Below are positions 16,648-25,625 of a stretch of 64,000 bases of DNA, piece after piece. Below the pieces are notes generated by a model, which did no database searches, was not told the DNA's origin, and worked only from the letters and a program-made list of their open reading frames with translations. Each line of letters opens with the position of its first letter. Position 1 is the first letter of the stretch. Made by a program: the position numbers and the translations under genes. Origin of the DNA: Epilithonimonas lactis (GTDB lineage: Bacteria; Bacteroidota; Bacteroidia; Flavobacteriales; Weeksellaceae); NCBI RefSeq assembly GCF_900110605.1, contig NZ_FOFI01000001.1, forward strand, positions 248,001-312,000, in the 5' to 3' direction.

Positions 16648-16774
16648 AACTTTTTTATGGTGGAACTTACAATATTAACGCCAAAAATAAACTTATATTT
16701 TGACTTAGGTATCTAAAAAAAACTTTGTCAAAATCATGGACTTTGACAAAGTTGATATTTTATTAAAATTAAAT

Positions 16775-17794
16775 TTAATCTTTCGAAACGAAATCCAAAA
16801 CGGAATAATCTCCTAAAGAAATCTCTCTGGAAACACCGAAGTATTTCGCAGAATTCCCAATCATAGAATTGCTCAGGTTTCCGTGGTCAATAATCGTGTT
16901 TTCCTGGATCAAAGAGTTATCAATATTAGAATTGATGACCACTGTGTTGTTCCCAAGAGAAACGTTAGGTCCAATTTTAGAATTTAATATTTTCACATTC
17001 TCCCCGATAAAACAAGGCGGAATGATCATGCAGTTTTCAATCTCAGCAGATACCGGATAGTTGGCCATGTTTTCTCTTTCATACTGTAATATCTTGCTGT
17101 TGGTTTCTACGGTTGCATTTTTGTTCCCGCAATCCATCCAATCATCTACTTTTCCAAGAGAGAATTTGGCACCTTTAGCTCTTAGGTTTTCTAATGCTGT
17201 TGTCAATTGATATTCACCACCTTCGGTAATATTATTTTCCATGATGTGGTCAATCTCTGTCATCAATTTCTCAGCAGAATTGAAATAATAGATTCCGATG
17301 ATGGCAAGATCAGAAACAAATTCTTTAGGCTTCTCAACAAAGTCTGTAATGAAACCGTAGTCATCCAATTTCACAACGCCAAAAGCAGAAGGGTCTTCTA
17401 CTTTTTTCACCCAGATCACACCATCTGCATTGGTGTCTAGCTGGAAATCTGCACGGAAAAGTGTATCCGCAAATGCGATTATCACTGGACCAGTCATACT
17501 TTCTTTCGCACAGTTGATGGCGTGCGCCGTTCCCAAAGGCTCGGTTTGAGCATAGATGCTTCCTTTTGCGCCAAGATTCTCAGCTACTTTTATAAGAGAA
17601 GCTTCTACCTCTGGACCAAAGTCACCGATAATGAACGCAATTTCTTCAATTGGCTCATTTGCAACTTTAGCAATATCTTCTACGAGTCTTTGTACAATTG
17701 GTTTTCCACCAATCGGAATCAATGGTTTTGGAACTGTCAATGTATGTGGTCTTAATCGAGAACCACGTCCAGCCATTGGAACTATTATTTTCAT
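16775..17794 (-). CDS. NDP-sugar pyrophosphorylase (sugar-1-phosphate nucleotidyltransferase)
   Basis: This 339-aa protein opens MKIIVPMAGRGSRLRPHTLT followed by VPKPLIPIGGKPIVQ, the nucleotide-binding G-x-G-x-R and PKP motifs of RmlA/GlmU-type enzymes. It has a GTAHAINCAKE region, FADTLF (the metal-binding Asp), DFVEKPKEF and DWMDCGNKNA. The last 90 residues form a left-handed beta-helix-like tail (CFIGENVKILNSKIGPNVSL). It activates a hexose-1-phosphate for glycan synthesis; the exact sugar cannot be read from sequence. It lies 43 bp downstream of the flippase gene. Confidence 0.88.
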   Translation of the reverse strand: MKIIVPMAGRGSRLRPHTLTVPKPLIPIGGKPIVQRLVEDIAKVANEPIEEIAFIIGDFGPEVEASLIKVAENLGAKGSIYAQTEPLGTAHAINCAKESMTGPVIIAFADTLFRADFQLDTNADGVIWVKKVEDPSAFGVVKLDDYGFITDFVEKPKEFVSDLAIIGIYYFNSAEKLMTEIDHIMENNITEGGEYQLTTALENLRAKGAKFSLGKVDDWMDCGNKNATVETNSKILQYERENMANYPVSAEIENCMIIPPCFIGENVKILNSKIGPNVSLGNNTVVINSNIDNSLIQENTIIDHGNLSNSMIGNSAKYFGVSREISLGDYSVLDFVSKD

Positions 17795-17837
17795 AAATTT
17801 GTTTTTAAATTATTGGTTATTAATTATTTAGTGAATT

Positions 17838-19295
17838 TTACTTCACACCAATTTTGTTTAATATTTTTTGAGGAATCAAATTCTCTGTCTTTAGCAAAAT
17901 GGTTGCCAAAAGTAAAAATATAAGATTTCCCAACCAAATATTTTCTTTCATATATTGGTAATATGCCAAAGATACAACCATTGTTACAAGAATGATAATT
18001 GTATTTTTATAAATATTATATGGTACCGGATATTTGTATTGTCCCCAGATGTACGATATGACCATCATTGCGAAATAACTGCCAATGGTCGCCCAAGTTG
18101 AAGCCCAATATCCGTATTTTGGAATAAAATAAAAATTAATAATTATGGTTATCAAAACGCCAATTCCTGAGATGTAGGCACCAATAATTGTTTTGTCTGT
18201 CAACTTATACCAAATCGAAAGGTTGAGATAAATTCCGATAAATAAACTGGCAAAAAACAAAATTGGTAGAATTGAAATTCCCTCGTAGTATTCCGGATTG
18301 TTGATGTAAACTTTTGCAATCCAGTCCAAATTAACTGATAAGAATAAGACAATCAAACAATTGATGGCGATGAAAATGTCCATCAGTTTGACATACATTT
18401 CTTTCGCATTTGCATTTTTAGAATTGCTGAAAAAGAAAGGTTCTATTCCCAAAGAATACGCTTGTCTGAACAAAATTACAAACGTCACCACTTTCGCAAC
18501 ACCGCCGTAAACCCCAAGTTCGTGTCTTCCGATTGTATCTGGTAAGAGAAACTTAAGAAACTGTCTGTCAAAGGTTTCATTAATAATTCCTGCTAAGCCT
18601 GCAATGGTGATTGGCCAGGAATATTTTATCATTTTTTTCCAAAGTTCCCAAGAGAAATGCTTTATCCTTGCGATTAATAATTCTTGTGAAAGCATCAAAA
18701 AAGTGACAGCGCTTGCAACCAGATTCGCGACAAAAACATAACCGATTCCAAACGCGGGACTGTATTTCAAACCGAAAATTCCTTCCGGATATCTTGGCAG
18801 AATGATGATGAAAAATACAACTAAAAGAAAATTAATAATTCCATTCGTGATTCTGATTCCGGCATATTTTAAAGGTCTTTCGTTTTTCCTTAGCATTACA
18901 AAAGGCATCGCACTAAATGCATCCAATGCCAAAGTCACCGTTAAAATAGCCAATAAATCAACTTGGTCTGGCGTTTTGAAGGCAATCGCTAAAGGCTGTC
19001 GGTAAACTAAAGTGAAAAATAAATAGATTAATGTTACCGTTAAAACGCTGAAAAAAGCAGTCGAAATCAATTTTCTGTCGTCTTTTTCATCCAACGCAAA
19101 TCGGAAAAAAGTAGTTTCCATTCCGTGGGTCAAGAGCACTGCGATAACACCAGCTACTGAATAAAAATCGGCAAAAGGAGAATAGGCAGTTGGACCAAAA
19201 GTTCTGGTAATAATTGGATTAATTACAAATGGAAACAGCCTGATAATCACAGTTGTTAATCCATAAAGCGCAGTTTGTCCAAGTAATTTCTTCAA
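17838..19295 (-). CDS. Polysaccharide flippase (Wzx/MVF-type membrane transporter)
   Basis: This 485-aa protein has about 14 hydrophobic helices and the MATE/MVF pattern. It starts KKLLGQTALYGLTTVIIRLF and has FGPTAYSPFADFYSVAGVIA, FFRFALDEKDDRKLISTAFF and WPITIAGLAGIINETFDRQF. The start is a TTG (19293-19295); an in-frame stop lies 24 bp further upstream with no ATG between. A minus-strand TATTTTTG -7 box sits at 19310-19317. It probably flips a lipid-linked glycan across the inner membrane. Confidence 0.85.
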   Translation of the reverse strand: MKKLLGQTALYGLTTVIIRLFPFVINPIITRTFGPTAYSPFADFYSVAGVIAVLLTHGMETTFFRFALDEKDDRKLISTAFFSVLTVTLIYLFFTLVYRQPLAIAFKTPDQVDLLAILTVTLALDAFSAMPFVMLRKNERPLKYAGIRITNGIINFLLVVFFIIILPRYPEGIFGLKYSPAFGIGYVFVANLVASAVTFLMLSQELLIARIKHFSWELWKKMIKYSWPITIAGLAGIINETFDRQFLKFLLPDTIGRHELGVYGGVAKVVTFVILFRQAYSLGIEPFFFSNSKNANAKEMYVKLMDIFIAINCLIVLFLSVNLDWIAKVYINNPEYYEGISILPILFFASLFIGIYLNLSIWYKLTDKTIIGAYISGIGVLITIIINFYFIPKYGYWASTWATIGSYFAMMVISYIWGQYKYPVPYNIYKNTIIILVTMVVSLAYYQYMKENIWLGNLIFLLLATILLKTENLIPQKILNKIGVK

Positions 19296-19340
19296 TTCAA
19301 AAATTTTTGCAAAAATAATCTATTCTGATAAGAATCCGAT

Positions 19341-21638
19341 TTATTTCTTCAGCTTATAATTCATAAAGAAAACCAATTTACCACCTTTCATAATGTCCTC
19401 ATGATTCAATTTATAGCCTTCAAACGGTTTTCCATTCAGCTCGATTCTTTCGATGTAGACATTTTTTTCTGATTGATTTTTAGCTTCGATTTCAAACGTT
19501 TTTCCGTTTTCCAAATTCAATTTTGCGTTGACGATACTCGGACTTCCAATCCAATATTCATCAGAACCTGGCGAAACTGGATAGAATCCCAAACTGCTGA
19601 AAATGTACCACGCACTCATCTGCCCGCAATCGTCATTTCCGCCCAATCCGTCGGGTTTTGCTTTGTACTGCATCGTCAGGATTTTTCGGATTTGAGACTG
19701 TGTTTTCCAAGGTTGACCTGCAACATTATAAAGATATGCCACGTGATGCGCCGGTTCATTGCCGTGAACATAACCGCCGATAATTCCTTCTCTGGTAATA
19801 TCTTCCGTATCAGCAAAAAACTCGTCAGGCAAATGCATTGAAAATAATTCATCAAGATTTTCTCCAAATTTCTTTTGTCCGCCCATCGATTTCATTAATT
19901 CCTCGGGATTGTGCGGAACGAAGAAACTGTAATTCCAAGAATTTCCTTCGATAAAACCTTGTCCGTGCGTGCTCATCAAATCAAATTCCTTCTTGAAACT
20001 TCCGTCAGACAATCGAGGTCTCATAAAACCAATCGATTTATCAAAGACATTTTTCCAGTTTTCGGAGCGTTTCAGATATTCATTGTAGATGTCCGTTTTG
20101 CCTAATTTCTTGGCAATTTGTGCAATCGCCCAATCGTCGTAAGCATATTCCACAGTGTTGGAAACCGACGTTCCATTTTTCTCCGCAGAGATGTAACCTT
20201 TGTCAATATATTCGCCGATGCCTTCGTAATTTCTTTTGTTGGAAGTCGCAATACAGGCCTTCAAAGCTTCTTCCGGATTTCCGGTGTAAGTTCCTTTTAT
20301 AATCGCATCTGCAATCAAAGAAACCGAGTGATAACCGCTCATACACCAGTTCTCGTTGGCATAATGTGACCAAACCGGCAACATTTTCAAACTGAATTGG
20401 TCATAATGCACCATCATCGATTTTATCATATCATTATTCCTTTTTGGCTGAATGATATTGAAAAAAGGATGCAGAGCCCGATAAGTGTCCCAAAGTGAAA
20501 ACGTCGTGTAATTCGTAAAACCTTTTGCCTGATGCACATTTTGGTCAAGACCTTTATACTCGCCATTGGAATCCATATAAGTGGTAGGATTGATGAACGT
20601 GTGATACATCGCCGTGTAAAAATTCACTTTGTCATCTTCGGAAAGCGTGTTGACAACGATTTTATTCAATTCCTTATTCCAATCGTTTTGAGCCTGAGAT
20701 TTTACCTTTTCAAAGTTCCAATCCGGCGTTTCTTTGGTTAAGTTTTCCAAAGCATTGGCTTGACTGACTGGCGAAATTGCGAATTTGATTTGAACTTTTT
20801 CATTTTCCTGCGTGTCAAAATCAAAATGCATTCTGATTTTCTTGCCTGCAATCTCTGGGAAATTTTCGTCCTGATTCCATTTTCTCCAGAAACCTCGGTA
20901 AGCTTGTTTCGTGTCAAAATTCTTCTGACCATAAGATTTGAACGGCTTCGAAAATTCCATTGCAAAATAAACCGTTCTCGTTCTTGCCCAACCGTTTGTT
21001 TGTCGGTAACCCGTGATTCGGTGGTCGTTTTCAATCCTTACATAGGTCCAGACATTTTTATCATCATAATTGTAAATTCCCGCCATCAAATCCAAAATAA
21101 TGTGTGCATCGTCGGATTTAGGAAAGGTGTATTGATGAACGCCAACCCTCGTTGTAGCCGTCATTTCAGCCAGAATATTATAATCGTCAAGTTTCACTTT
21201 GTAATAACCGGCTTCCGCTTTTTCGTTTTGATGAGAGAATCGCGAACGAAATCCACTTTCGGGTTTTTGGGCAGTTCCGGGATTTAATTTTAATTTTCCA
21301 ACCGTCGGCATTATCAAAAAATCACCCAAATCCGAATGTCCGGTTCCACTGAAATGCGTGTGCGAAAATCCGACAATCGTTTTATCTTCGTAACGATAAC
21401 CGGCGCAATATTTATAGACATCAGGATTGTATTTTCCATTGACCTCATAAGAAAGCGAGTCGGTTTCCGGACTCAGTTGAACGGCGCCAAAAGGAACAGT
21501 TGCTCCCGGAAAAGTGTGTCCCATTTTTTCGGTTCCGATGATTGGATTCACGAATTTTGAGAGGTTTTCTAATTTCTGAGAATTAAATAATGAAGCGAAT
21601 AAAACGGGTAGAATTAAAATGTATTTTCTCGGAGACAT
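19341..21638 (-). CDS. GH92 family alpha-mannosidase, secreted
   Basis: This 765-aa protein has a signal peptide (MSPRKYILILPVLFASLFNS). GH92 landmarks are in order: VNPIIGTEKMGHTFPGATVP, FGAVQLSPETDS, GFSHTHFSGTGHSDLGDFLI, FSLWDTYRALHPFFNIIQP, EGNSWNYSFFVPHN, HGNEPAHHVAYLYNVAGQPW and GNDDCGQMSAWYIFSSLGFY. GH92 enzymes are Ca-dependent exo-acting alpha-mannosidases. It is a single gene with no adjacent SusCD pair, so it probably trims host or environmental N-glycans outside a PUL. Confidence 0.95.
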   Translation of the reverse strand: MSPRKYILILPVLFASLFNSQKLENLSKFVNPIIGTEKMGHTFPGATVPFGAVQLSPETDSLSYEVNGKYNPDVYKYCAGYRYEDKTIVGFSHTHFSGTGHSDLGDFLIMPTVGKLKLNPGTAQKPESGFRSRFSHQNEKAEAGYYKVKLDDYNILAEMTATTRVGVHQYTFPKSDDAHIILDLMAGIYNYDDKNVWTYVRIENDHRITGYRQTNGWARTRTVYFAMEFSKPFKSYGQKNFDTKQAYRGFWRKWNQDENFPEIAGKKIRMHFDFDTQENEKVQIKFAISPVSQANALENLTKETPDWNFEKVKSQAQNDWNKELNKIVVNTLSEDDKVNFYTAMYHTFINPTTYMDSNGEYKGLDQNVHQAKGFTNYTTFSLWDTYRALHPFFNIIQPKRNNDMIKSMMVHYDQFSLKMLPVWSHYANENWCMSGYHSVSLIADAIIKGTYTGNPEEALKACIATSNKRNYEGIGEYIDKGYISAEKNGTSVSNTVEYAYDDWAIAQIAKKLGKTDIYNEYLKRSENWKNVFDKSIGFMRPRLSDGSFKKEFDLMSTHGQGFIEGNSWNYSFFVPHNPEELMKSMGGQKKFGENLDELFSMHLPDEFFADTEDITREGIIGGYVHGNEPAHHVAYLYNVAGQPWKTQSQIRKILTMQYKAKPDGLGGNDDCGQMSAWYIFSSLGFYPVSPGSDEYWIGSPSIVNAKLNLENGKTFEIEAKNQSEKNVYIERIELNGKPFEGYKLNHEDIMKGGKLVFFMNYKLKK

Positions 21639-21692
21639 TCTTTGGAATTTTGAAGCAATTTAAGAATATTAATTTATGATTGGATTAATTTC

Positions 21693-21806
21693 AACCACAT
21701 AGACACATAGAATTAATTGGAAAAATTCGTATTGAAAAGTTTACATAGTAGAATTGAATCTATTTGAACTTAATTATATTTTTTAAAACTATGTGTCTAT
21801 GTGGTT
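21693..21806. repeat. Long inverted repeat with 18-bp perfect arms
   Basis: AACCACATAGACACATAG at 21693-21710 is repeated in exact reverse complement at 21789-21806 across 78 bp of AT-rich DNA. It lies between the GH92 gene and pyrC and has no reading frame. It could form a cruciform or be a miniature mobile relic. Confidence 0.7.
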
Positions 21807-21826
21807 TAATTTTATAGATTCAAAAA

Positions 21827-21858
21827 CTTGAGTAATAATTTTCAAAAACTTAATTTTG
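21827..21858 (+). promoter_or_regulatory. Candidate promoter of pyrC
   Basis: CTTG at 21827-21830, a 20-bp spacer and TAATTTTG at 21851-21858, 20 bp before the ATG at 21879. The -7 box fits TAnnTTTG; the -33 box is one base off. Confidence 0.5.
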
Positions 21859-21878
21859 TTTCAATCTAAAAAAGTAAA

Positions 21879-23219
21879 ATGAAAATTCTAATAAAAAATG
21901 CCCAAATCGTCAATGAAAATCTGGTCTTCGAAAGTGATGTTCTGATTGAAAATGATTTGATTTCCAAGATTTCAAAGAATATTTCAGAAGAAAATGTTGA
22001 CCAAGTTATCGATGCTTCCGGAAAATATCTTTTGCCCGGAATCATCGATGACCAAGTTCATTTCCGTGAGCCAGGTTTGACGCAAAAAGGTGACATAGAA
22101 ACCGAATCAAAATCTGCAATCGCGGGCGGAATCACAAGTTTCATTGACCAGCCTAACACGGTTCCGAATGCGGTGACTCAGGAATTGTTGGCGGATAAAT
22201 ACGAGATTGGTTCTCAAAAAGCCTACGCCAATTACGGTTTTATGATGGGCGGGACCAATGATAATCTTGAAGAAATTCTCAAAACAAATCCAAGAAATGT
22301 TCCCGGAATCAAATTATTTTTAGGTTCATCAACTGGAAATATGCTGGTTGATAATCCTGAAACTTTAGAAAATATTTTCAGCAATACCAAAATGCTGATT
22401 GCCGTTCATTGCGAGGACGAAGCAACCATCAGAGAAAATACTCAAAAATATCTGGATAAATACGGTGAGGATATTCCCGTGAAATTTCATGATTTAATCA
22501 GAAGTGAAGAAGCCTGTTATAAATCTTCGTCAAAAGCGATTGAACTGGCGCAAAAAACAGGTGCGCGACTTCACGTGTTCCATTTGTCAACAGCGATTGA
22601 AACGGACCTTTTCCGAAATGATATTCCTTTAAAAGAGAAAAAAATAACGGCTGAAGTTTGTGTTCATCACTTGACTTTCACCAACGAAGATTACGAAACA
22701 AAAGGAAACCTCATCAAATGGAATCCGGCGGTCAAAACTTTGAAGGATAAAGACGGACTTTGGGAAGCGTTGCTCGATGACAGAATTGATGTCATTGCCA
22801 CCGACCACGCGCCTCACACTTGGGAAGAAAAACAGAATGTTTACACGAAATGTCCATCAGGAGCGCCTTTGGTTCAGCATTCTTTGGTTGTGATGCTGGA
22901 GAATTTTAGAAACGGAAAAATTACTTTTGAGAAAATCGTTGAGAAAATGTGTCATAATCCTGCGATTCTTTTCAGAATTGAGAAAAGAGGTTTTGTGAGG
23001 GAAGGTTACAAAGCGGATTTGGTTTTGGTAGATTTGGATGAAAACTGGACAGTCGCCAAAGAAAATATTCTATACAAATGTGGCTGGAGTCCGTTGGAAG
23101 GAACTGAGTTTCATTCTAAAGTGACGCACACTCTTGTCAATGGAAATTTGGTTTATGAGAATGGAAAAATTAATGAAGAAAAATTCGGGGAGCGATTGCT
23201 ATTTGAAGTTCAGGAATAA
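21879..23219 (+). CDS. pyrC: Dihydroorotase (class I, multifunctional-type)
   Basis: This 446-aa amidohydrolase has LLPGIIDDQVHFREPGLTQK, where HFR supplies the metal ligands and substrate Arg. It continues with ETESKSAIAGGITSFIDQPN, IAVHCEDEATI (metal His), LHVFHLSTA (metal His) and VIATDHAPHTWEEK (catalytic Asp and His). It closes the pyrimidine ring from carbamoyl-aspartate. It is monocistronic, with a terminator directly downstream. Confidence 0.95.
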   Translation: MKILIKNAQIVNENLVFESDVLIENDLISKISKNISEENVDQVIDASGKYLLPGIIDDQVHFREPGLTQKGDIETESKSAIAGGITSFIDQPNTVPNAVTQELLADKYEIGSQKAYANYGFMMGGTNDNLEEILKTNPRNVPGIKLFLGSSTGNMLVDNPETLENIFSNTKMLIAVHCEDEATIRENTQKYLDKYGEDIPVKFHDLIRSEEACYKSSSKAIELAQKTGARLHVFHLSTAIETDLFRNDIPLKEKKITAEVCVHHLTFTNEDYETKGNLIKWNPAVKTLKDKDGLWEALLDDRIDVIATDHAPHTWEEKQNVYTKCPSGAPLVQHSLVVMLENFRNGKITFEKIVEKMCHNPAILFRIEKRGFVREGYKADLVLVDLDENWTVAKENILYKCGWSPLEGTEFHSKVTHTLVNGNLVYENGKINEEKFGERLLFEVQE

Positions 23220-23224
23220 ATTAG

Positions 23225-23251
23225 AAAAGACTGCGATTATGCAGTCTTTTT
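23225..23251 (+). terminator. Intrinsic terminator after pyrC
   Basis: AAAAGACTGC, loop GATTAT, GCAGTCTTTT followed by T: a perfect 10-bp stem immediately after the pyrC stop. Confidence 0.85.
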
Positions 23252-23254
23252 ATA

Positions 23255-23321
23255 TCTCTCGCAGATTGAGCTGATAACGCAGATTTTTATCATCTGCAAA
23301 ATTTGCTCAATCTGCGAGAGA
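23255..23321. repeat. CTCGCAGAT palindromic repeat, copy 1
   Basis: Perfect 17-bp arms TCTCTCGCAGATTGAGC (23255-23271) and its reverse complement (23305-23321) enclose a second small stem, GCAGAT/ATCTGC. Copy 2 is at 24444-24504 and a partial copy at 58520-58550. Confidence 0.7.
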
Positions 23322-23342
23322 TTATCTAATAATTAATTAAAA

Positions 23343-23945
23343 TTAATCAATGACAATGCTGTCAATTCCTTTTGCTAAAGCATTTTCCATAATTCCCGGA
23401 ATCGACAACCCTTCTGCACGGAACACACTGACATCTTTGACGCCGTAGAAACCAAAGACATTTTTTACATAAGGAACATTCGAGTCATAAATTTGATAAG
23501 GACCTTCCGAATAAATATTTCCCGATGCGAAAGCAATATATAATTTCTTGTCATTCAACAAACCTTCAGGACCTTTTTCGCTGTATTTGAAAGTGTAGCC
23601 TGCTCTTGAAGTGAAATCGAAATACGCTCTGAGTGTGGCGGGAACGGAGAAATTATACATCGGAGAATCGATGACAATGATGTCGGCTTCCTGAAGTTCC
23701 GAAATCAAATTTTCAGAATAGGCATTGATAGACTGTTGCTCGGGAGAATGACTTTCTGCGGGAGAGAAAAAAGTGTTGATGTGTGCTTCTTCCAAAAGCG
23801 GAACAAGGTTTTTTGTAAGGTCGCGTTCTTTGACAACACTGTCAGGATATTTCCTTTGAATTTTTTCGATAACAGCATTTCCTAATTTTCTGCTTGCGGA
23901 CAAATCCTTTCTCGGACTCGAAATAATGTGAAGTATATTTTTCAT
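23343..23945 (-). CDS. azoR: FMN-dependent NADH-azoreductase
   Basis: This 200-aa flavodoxin-like protein begins MKNILHIISSPRKDLSASRK (phosphate-binding loop for FMN). It has IIVIDSPMYNFSVPATLRAY (the PMYNF.VP flavin-site motif) and FDFTSRAGYTFKYSEKGPEG with KKLYIAFASGN. AzoR enzymes are homodimers that reduce azo bonds and quinones. It is divergent from an HxlR regulator 107 bp away, the classic arrangement for quinone- or aldehyde-responsive control. Confidence 0.92.
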   Translation of the reverse strand: MKNILHIISSPRKDLSASRKLGNAVIEKIQRKYPDSVVKERDLTKNLVPLLEEAHINTFFSPAESHSPEQQSINAYSENLISELQEADIIVIDSPMYNFSVPATLRAYFDFTSRAGYTFKYSEKGPEGLLNDKKLYIAFASGNIYSEGPYQIYDSNVPYVKNVFGFYGVKDVSVFRAEGLSIPGIMENALAKGIDSIVID

Positions 23946-23980
23946 TTTTTTGATGATTAAAATTCTTCAACAAAATTATG

Positions 23981-24031
23981 TACATTTGCTTATCAAAAGT
24001 TAGTAGTGAACAAAAGGTTAGTAGTAACCTT
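23981..24031 (+). promoter_or_regulatory. Divergent control region: -7 box and direct repeats
   Basis: TACATTTG at 23981-23988 fits the -7 consensus for the HxlR gene. Just downstream the words AAAAGTTAGTAGT and AAAGGTTAGTAGT repeat about 18 bp apart (roughly 23996-24028). They are suitable operator half-sites for the dimeric HxlR protein. The assignment is inference. Confidence 0.5.
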
Positions 24032-24052
24032 TGAGTTAGTTAATCTTATTTT

Positions 24053-24439
24053 ATGGAAAAAATTATTGAACTAGAAGAGCCAATTACTGCCCGAAGATGT
24101 TCCGAAAGTTTGTCGTCTGTGGAAGATGCGATTTATGTCATTGGCGGAAAATGGAAATTGAAAATTATTATTGCATTGCAGGAACAGGGAAGCATTCGGT
24201 TCAATGAACTTCAAAGAATTGTTGTGGGAATATCTGCAAGAGTACTTTCGAACGAGTTGAAAGATTTGGAACTCAATGGTTTTGTGAAAAGAATCGTTCA
24301 CAGCGAGCAAACGCCTGTGGTTGTGGAATATATTTCCACAGATTATAGCAAAACGTTGAAGCCAGTTATAATGGCACTTTCCGAGTGGGGAAGAACGCAT
24401 AAAAATAATCTCCGAGAAGATATTTTCGAAAATAAATAA
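24053..24439 (+). CDS. HxlR family transcriptional regulator
   Basis: This 128-aa winged-helix protein has the HxlR signature. CSESLSSVEDAIYVIGGKWK (conserved Cys, then GGKWK) is followed by IALQEQGSIRFNELQRIVVG, ISARVLSNELKDLELNGFVK and SEWGRTHKNN. HxlR regulators often sense electrophiles or quinones through the N-terminal Cys. The divergent azoreductase is its likely target. Confidence 0.93.
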   Translation: MEKIIELEEPITARRCSESLSSVEDAIYVIGGKWKLKIIIALQEQGSIRFNELQRIVVGISARVLSNELKDLELNGFVKRIVHSEQTPVVVEYISTDYSKTLKPVIMALSEWGRTHKNNLREDIFENK

Positions 24440-24443
24440 GACG

Positions 24444-24504
24444 CTCGCAGATTTGGCAGATAATGCAGATTAATTTCAACCTGCATATCAAGTAAATCTG
24501 CGAG
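24444..24504. repeat. CTCGCAGAT palindromic repeat, copy 2
   Basis: Arms CTCGCAGATTT (24444-24454) and AAATCTGCGAG (24494-24504) are perfect reverse complements, with an inner TGCAGAT/CTGCAT pair. It lies between the convergent HxlR and AraC genes and may also serve as a terminator. Confidence 0.65.
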
Positions 24505-24514
24505 AGAAATATTT

Positions 24515-25411
24515 TTAATTAAACGACTGCCGAAATTCCAACGGCGACATCTTAGTTTTCTTTTTAAATAATGTGCTGAACGACTGCGAATGTTCAAATC
24601 CTAATTCATACGCAATTTCACTCACCGACAATTCCGTGGTTGAAAGTTTCTCTTTTGCTTTACTGATGAGCTTTTCGTGAATATGTTGTTGTGTATTCTG
24701 TCCGGTCTGGATTCTTAACAAATCACTCAAATAATTCGGAGAAAGATTCATCGCTTCGGCAATTTGATGAACTGTTAAAAGTCCTTTTTCGGAAGATTCT
24801 TTATCGAAATATTCGTTCAAAAACGTTTCAAATTTCGTCAAAAGTTGATGGCTTCCACTTTTTCGCGTAATGAATTGTCGCTCGTAAAAACGTTTGGAAT
24901 AATTCAGCAACAATTCAATCTGTGACAAAATAATTTCCTGCGTATGTTGGTCGATGTGCTGACATTCCTTATCGATTTTATTTAAGATTTCCAGCAAGTC
25001 ATTTTCCTCATCTTCGGAAAGATGCAAGGCTTCATTCACGGCGTAAGAGAAAAATCCATAAGATGAAATCGTAGTTGCCAAGGGCTGTTTTAATAGAAAA
25101 TCTTCGTGGAAAATCAGCAGATAACCCGTATTTTCACAATCCATCGTTTTCAAATCGAGGTACTGAACCTGATTGGGCGCTGTAAAACTCAAAACACCTT
25201 TGTCGTAATCGTAATGTTGCTGGCCGTATTTTATTTTTCCCTTCGCATTTCGTTTCAGCGCAACACAATAATATCGGCTCACAAAACCTTTCCAGACCTC
25301 ATCTTCAATGAAAATACTTTCAGAAAGATTGATGACGCTGACCATCGGATGTTTCGGTTCCGGGAGCGACAATAACCTGTGAAAAGCCGAAATGGAATGT
25401 ATTGTGTTCAT
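24515..25411 (-). CDS. AraC family transcriptional regulator A
   Basis: This 298-aa protein has an N-terminal cupin-like sensor (HPMVSVINLSESIFIEDEVW; YDYDKGVLSFTAPNQ) and a C-terminal AraC double HTH. The HTH contains IAEAMNLSPNYLSDLLRIQT, TELSVSEIAYELGFEHSQSF and KKTKMSPLEFRQSFN. It is a paralogue of the regulator at 26731-27645: the last 50 residues are nearly identical and the sensor domains align throughout. It flanks the aldo/keto reductase gene, its plausible target. Confidence 0.9.
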   Translation of the reverse strand: MNTIHSISAFHRLLSLPEPKHPMVSVINLSESIFIEDEVWKGFVSRYYCVALKRNAKGKIKYGQQHYDYDKGVLSFTAPNQVQYLDLKTMDCENTGYLLIFHEDFLLKQPLATTISSYGFFSYAVNEALHLSEDEENDLLEILNKIDKECQHIDQHTQEIILSQIELLLNYSKRFYERQFITRKSGSHQLLTKFETFLNEYFDKESSEKGLLTVHQIAEAMNLSPNYLSDLLRIQTGQNTQQHIHEKLISKAKEKLSTTELSVSEIAYELGFEHSQSFSTLFKKKTKMSPLEFRQSFN

Positions 25412-25450
25412 AATTTCAAATTCTGATTAATAAAAATAGTAATAATTTTT

Positions 25451-25536
25451 TGGGCGCCTGTTTCCGTCTTCCACTCCCGCTTTTTTGCTCCACTTCGTTA
25501 CACAAAAAGAGCTCCGTTCAAGCCGGGGCGCAATCG
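25451..25536 (-). repeat. Dispersed structured repeat, copy 2
   Basis: Read on the minus strand it opens GCGCCCCGGCTTGAACGGAG, has a CTTTTTGTG / GAGCAAAAAA stem region in the centre, and ends GGAAGACGGAAACAGGCGCC. It has the same skeleton as copies 3, 4 and 6 but is the most diverged of them. Confidence 0.65.
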
Positions 25537-25551
25537 TAATGCGTTTTAAAC

Positions 25552-25584
25552 AAACCTTCAAGGTTTCAAAAACCTTGAAGGTTT
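25552..25584 (-). terminator. 15-bp perfect hairpin, probable terminator of aldo/keto reductase gene
   Basis: AAACCTTCAAGGTTT, loop CAA, AAACCTTGAAGGTTT: perfect arms with a 3-nt loop, followed on the minus strand by a short T-rich stretch. It lies 42 bp past the aldo/keto reductase stop. Confidence 0.6.
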
Positions 25585-25625
25585 AAATATTTCTGAAATT
25601 AAAATTCGTGTATTCGTGGCAAGAA

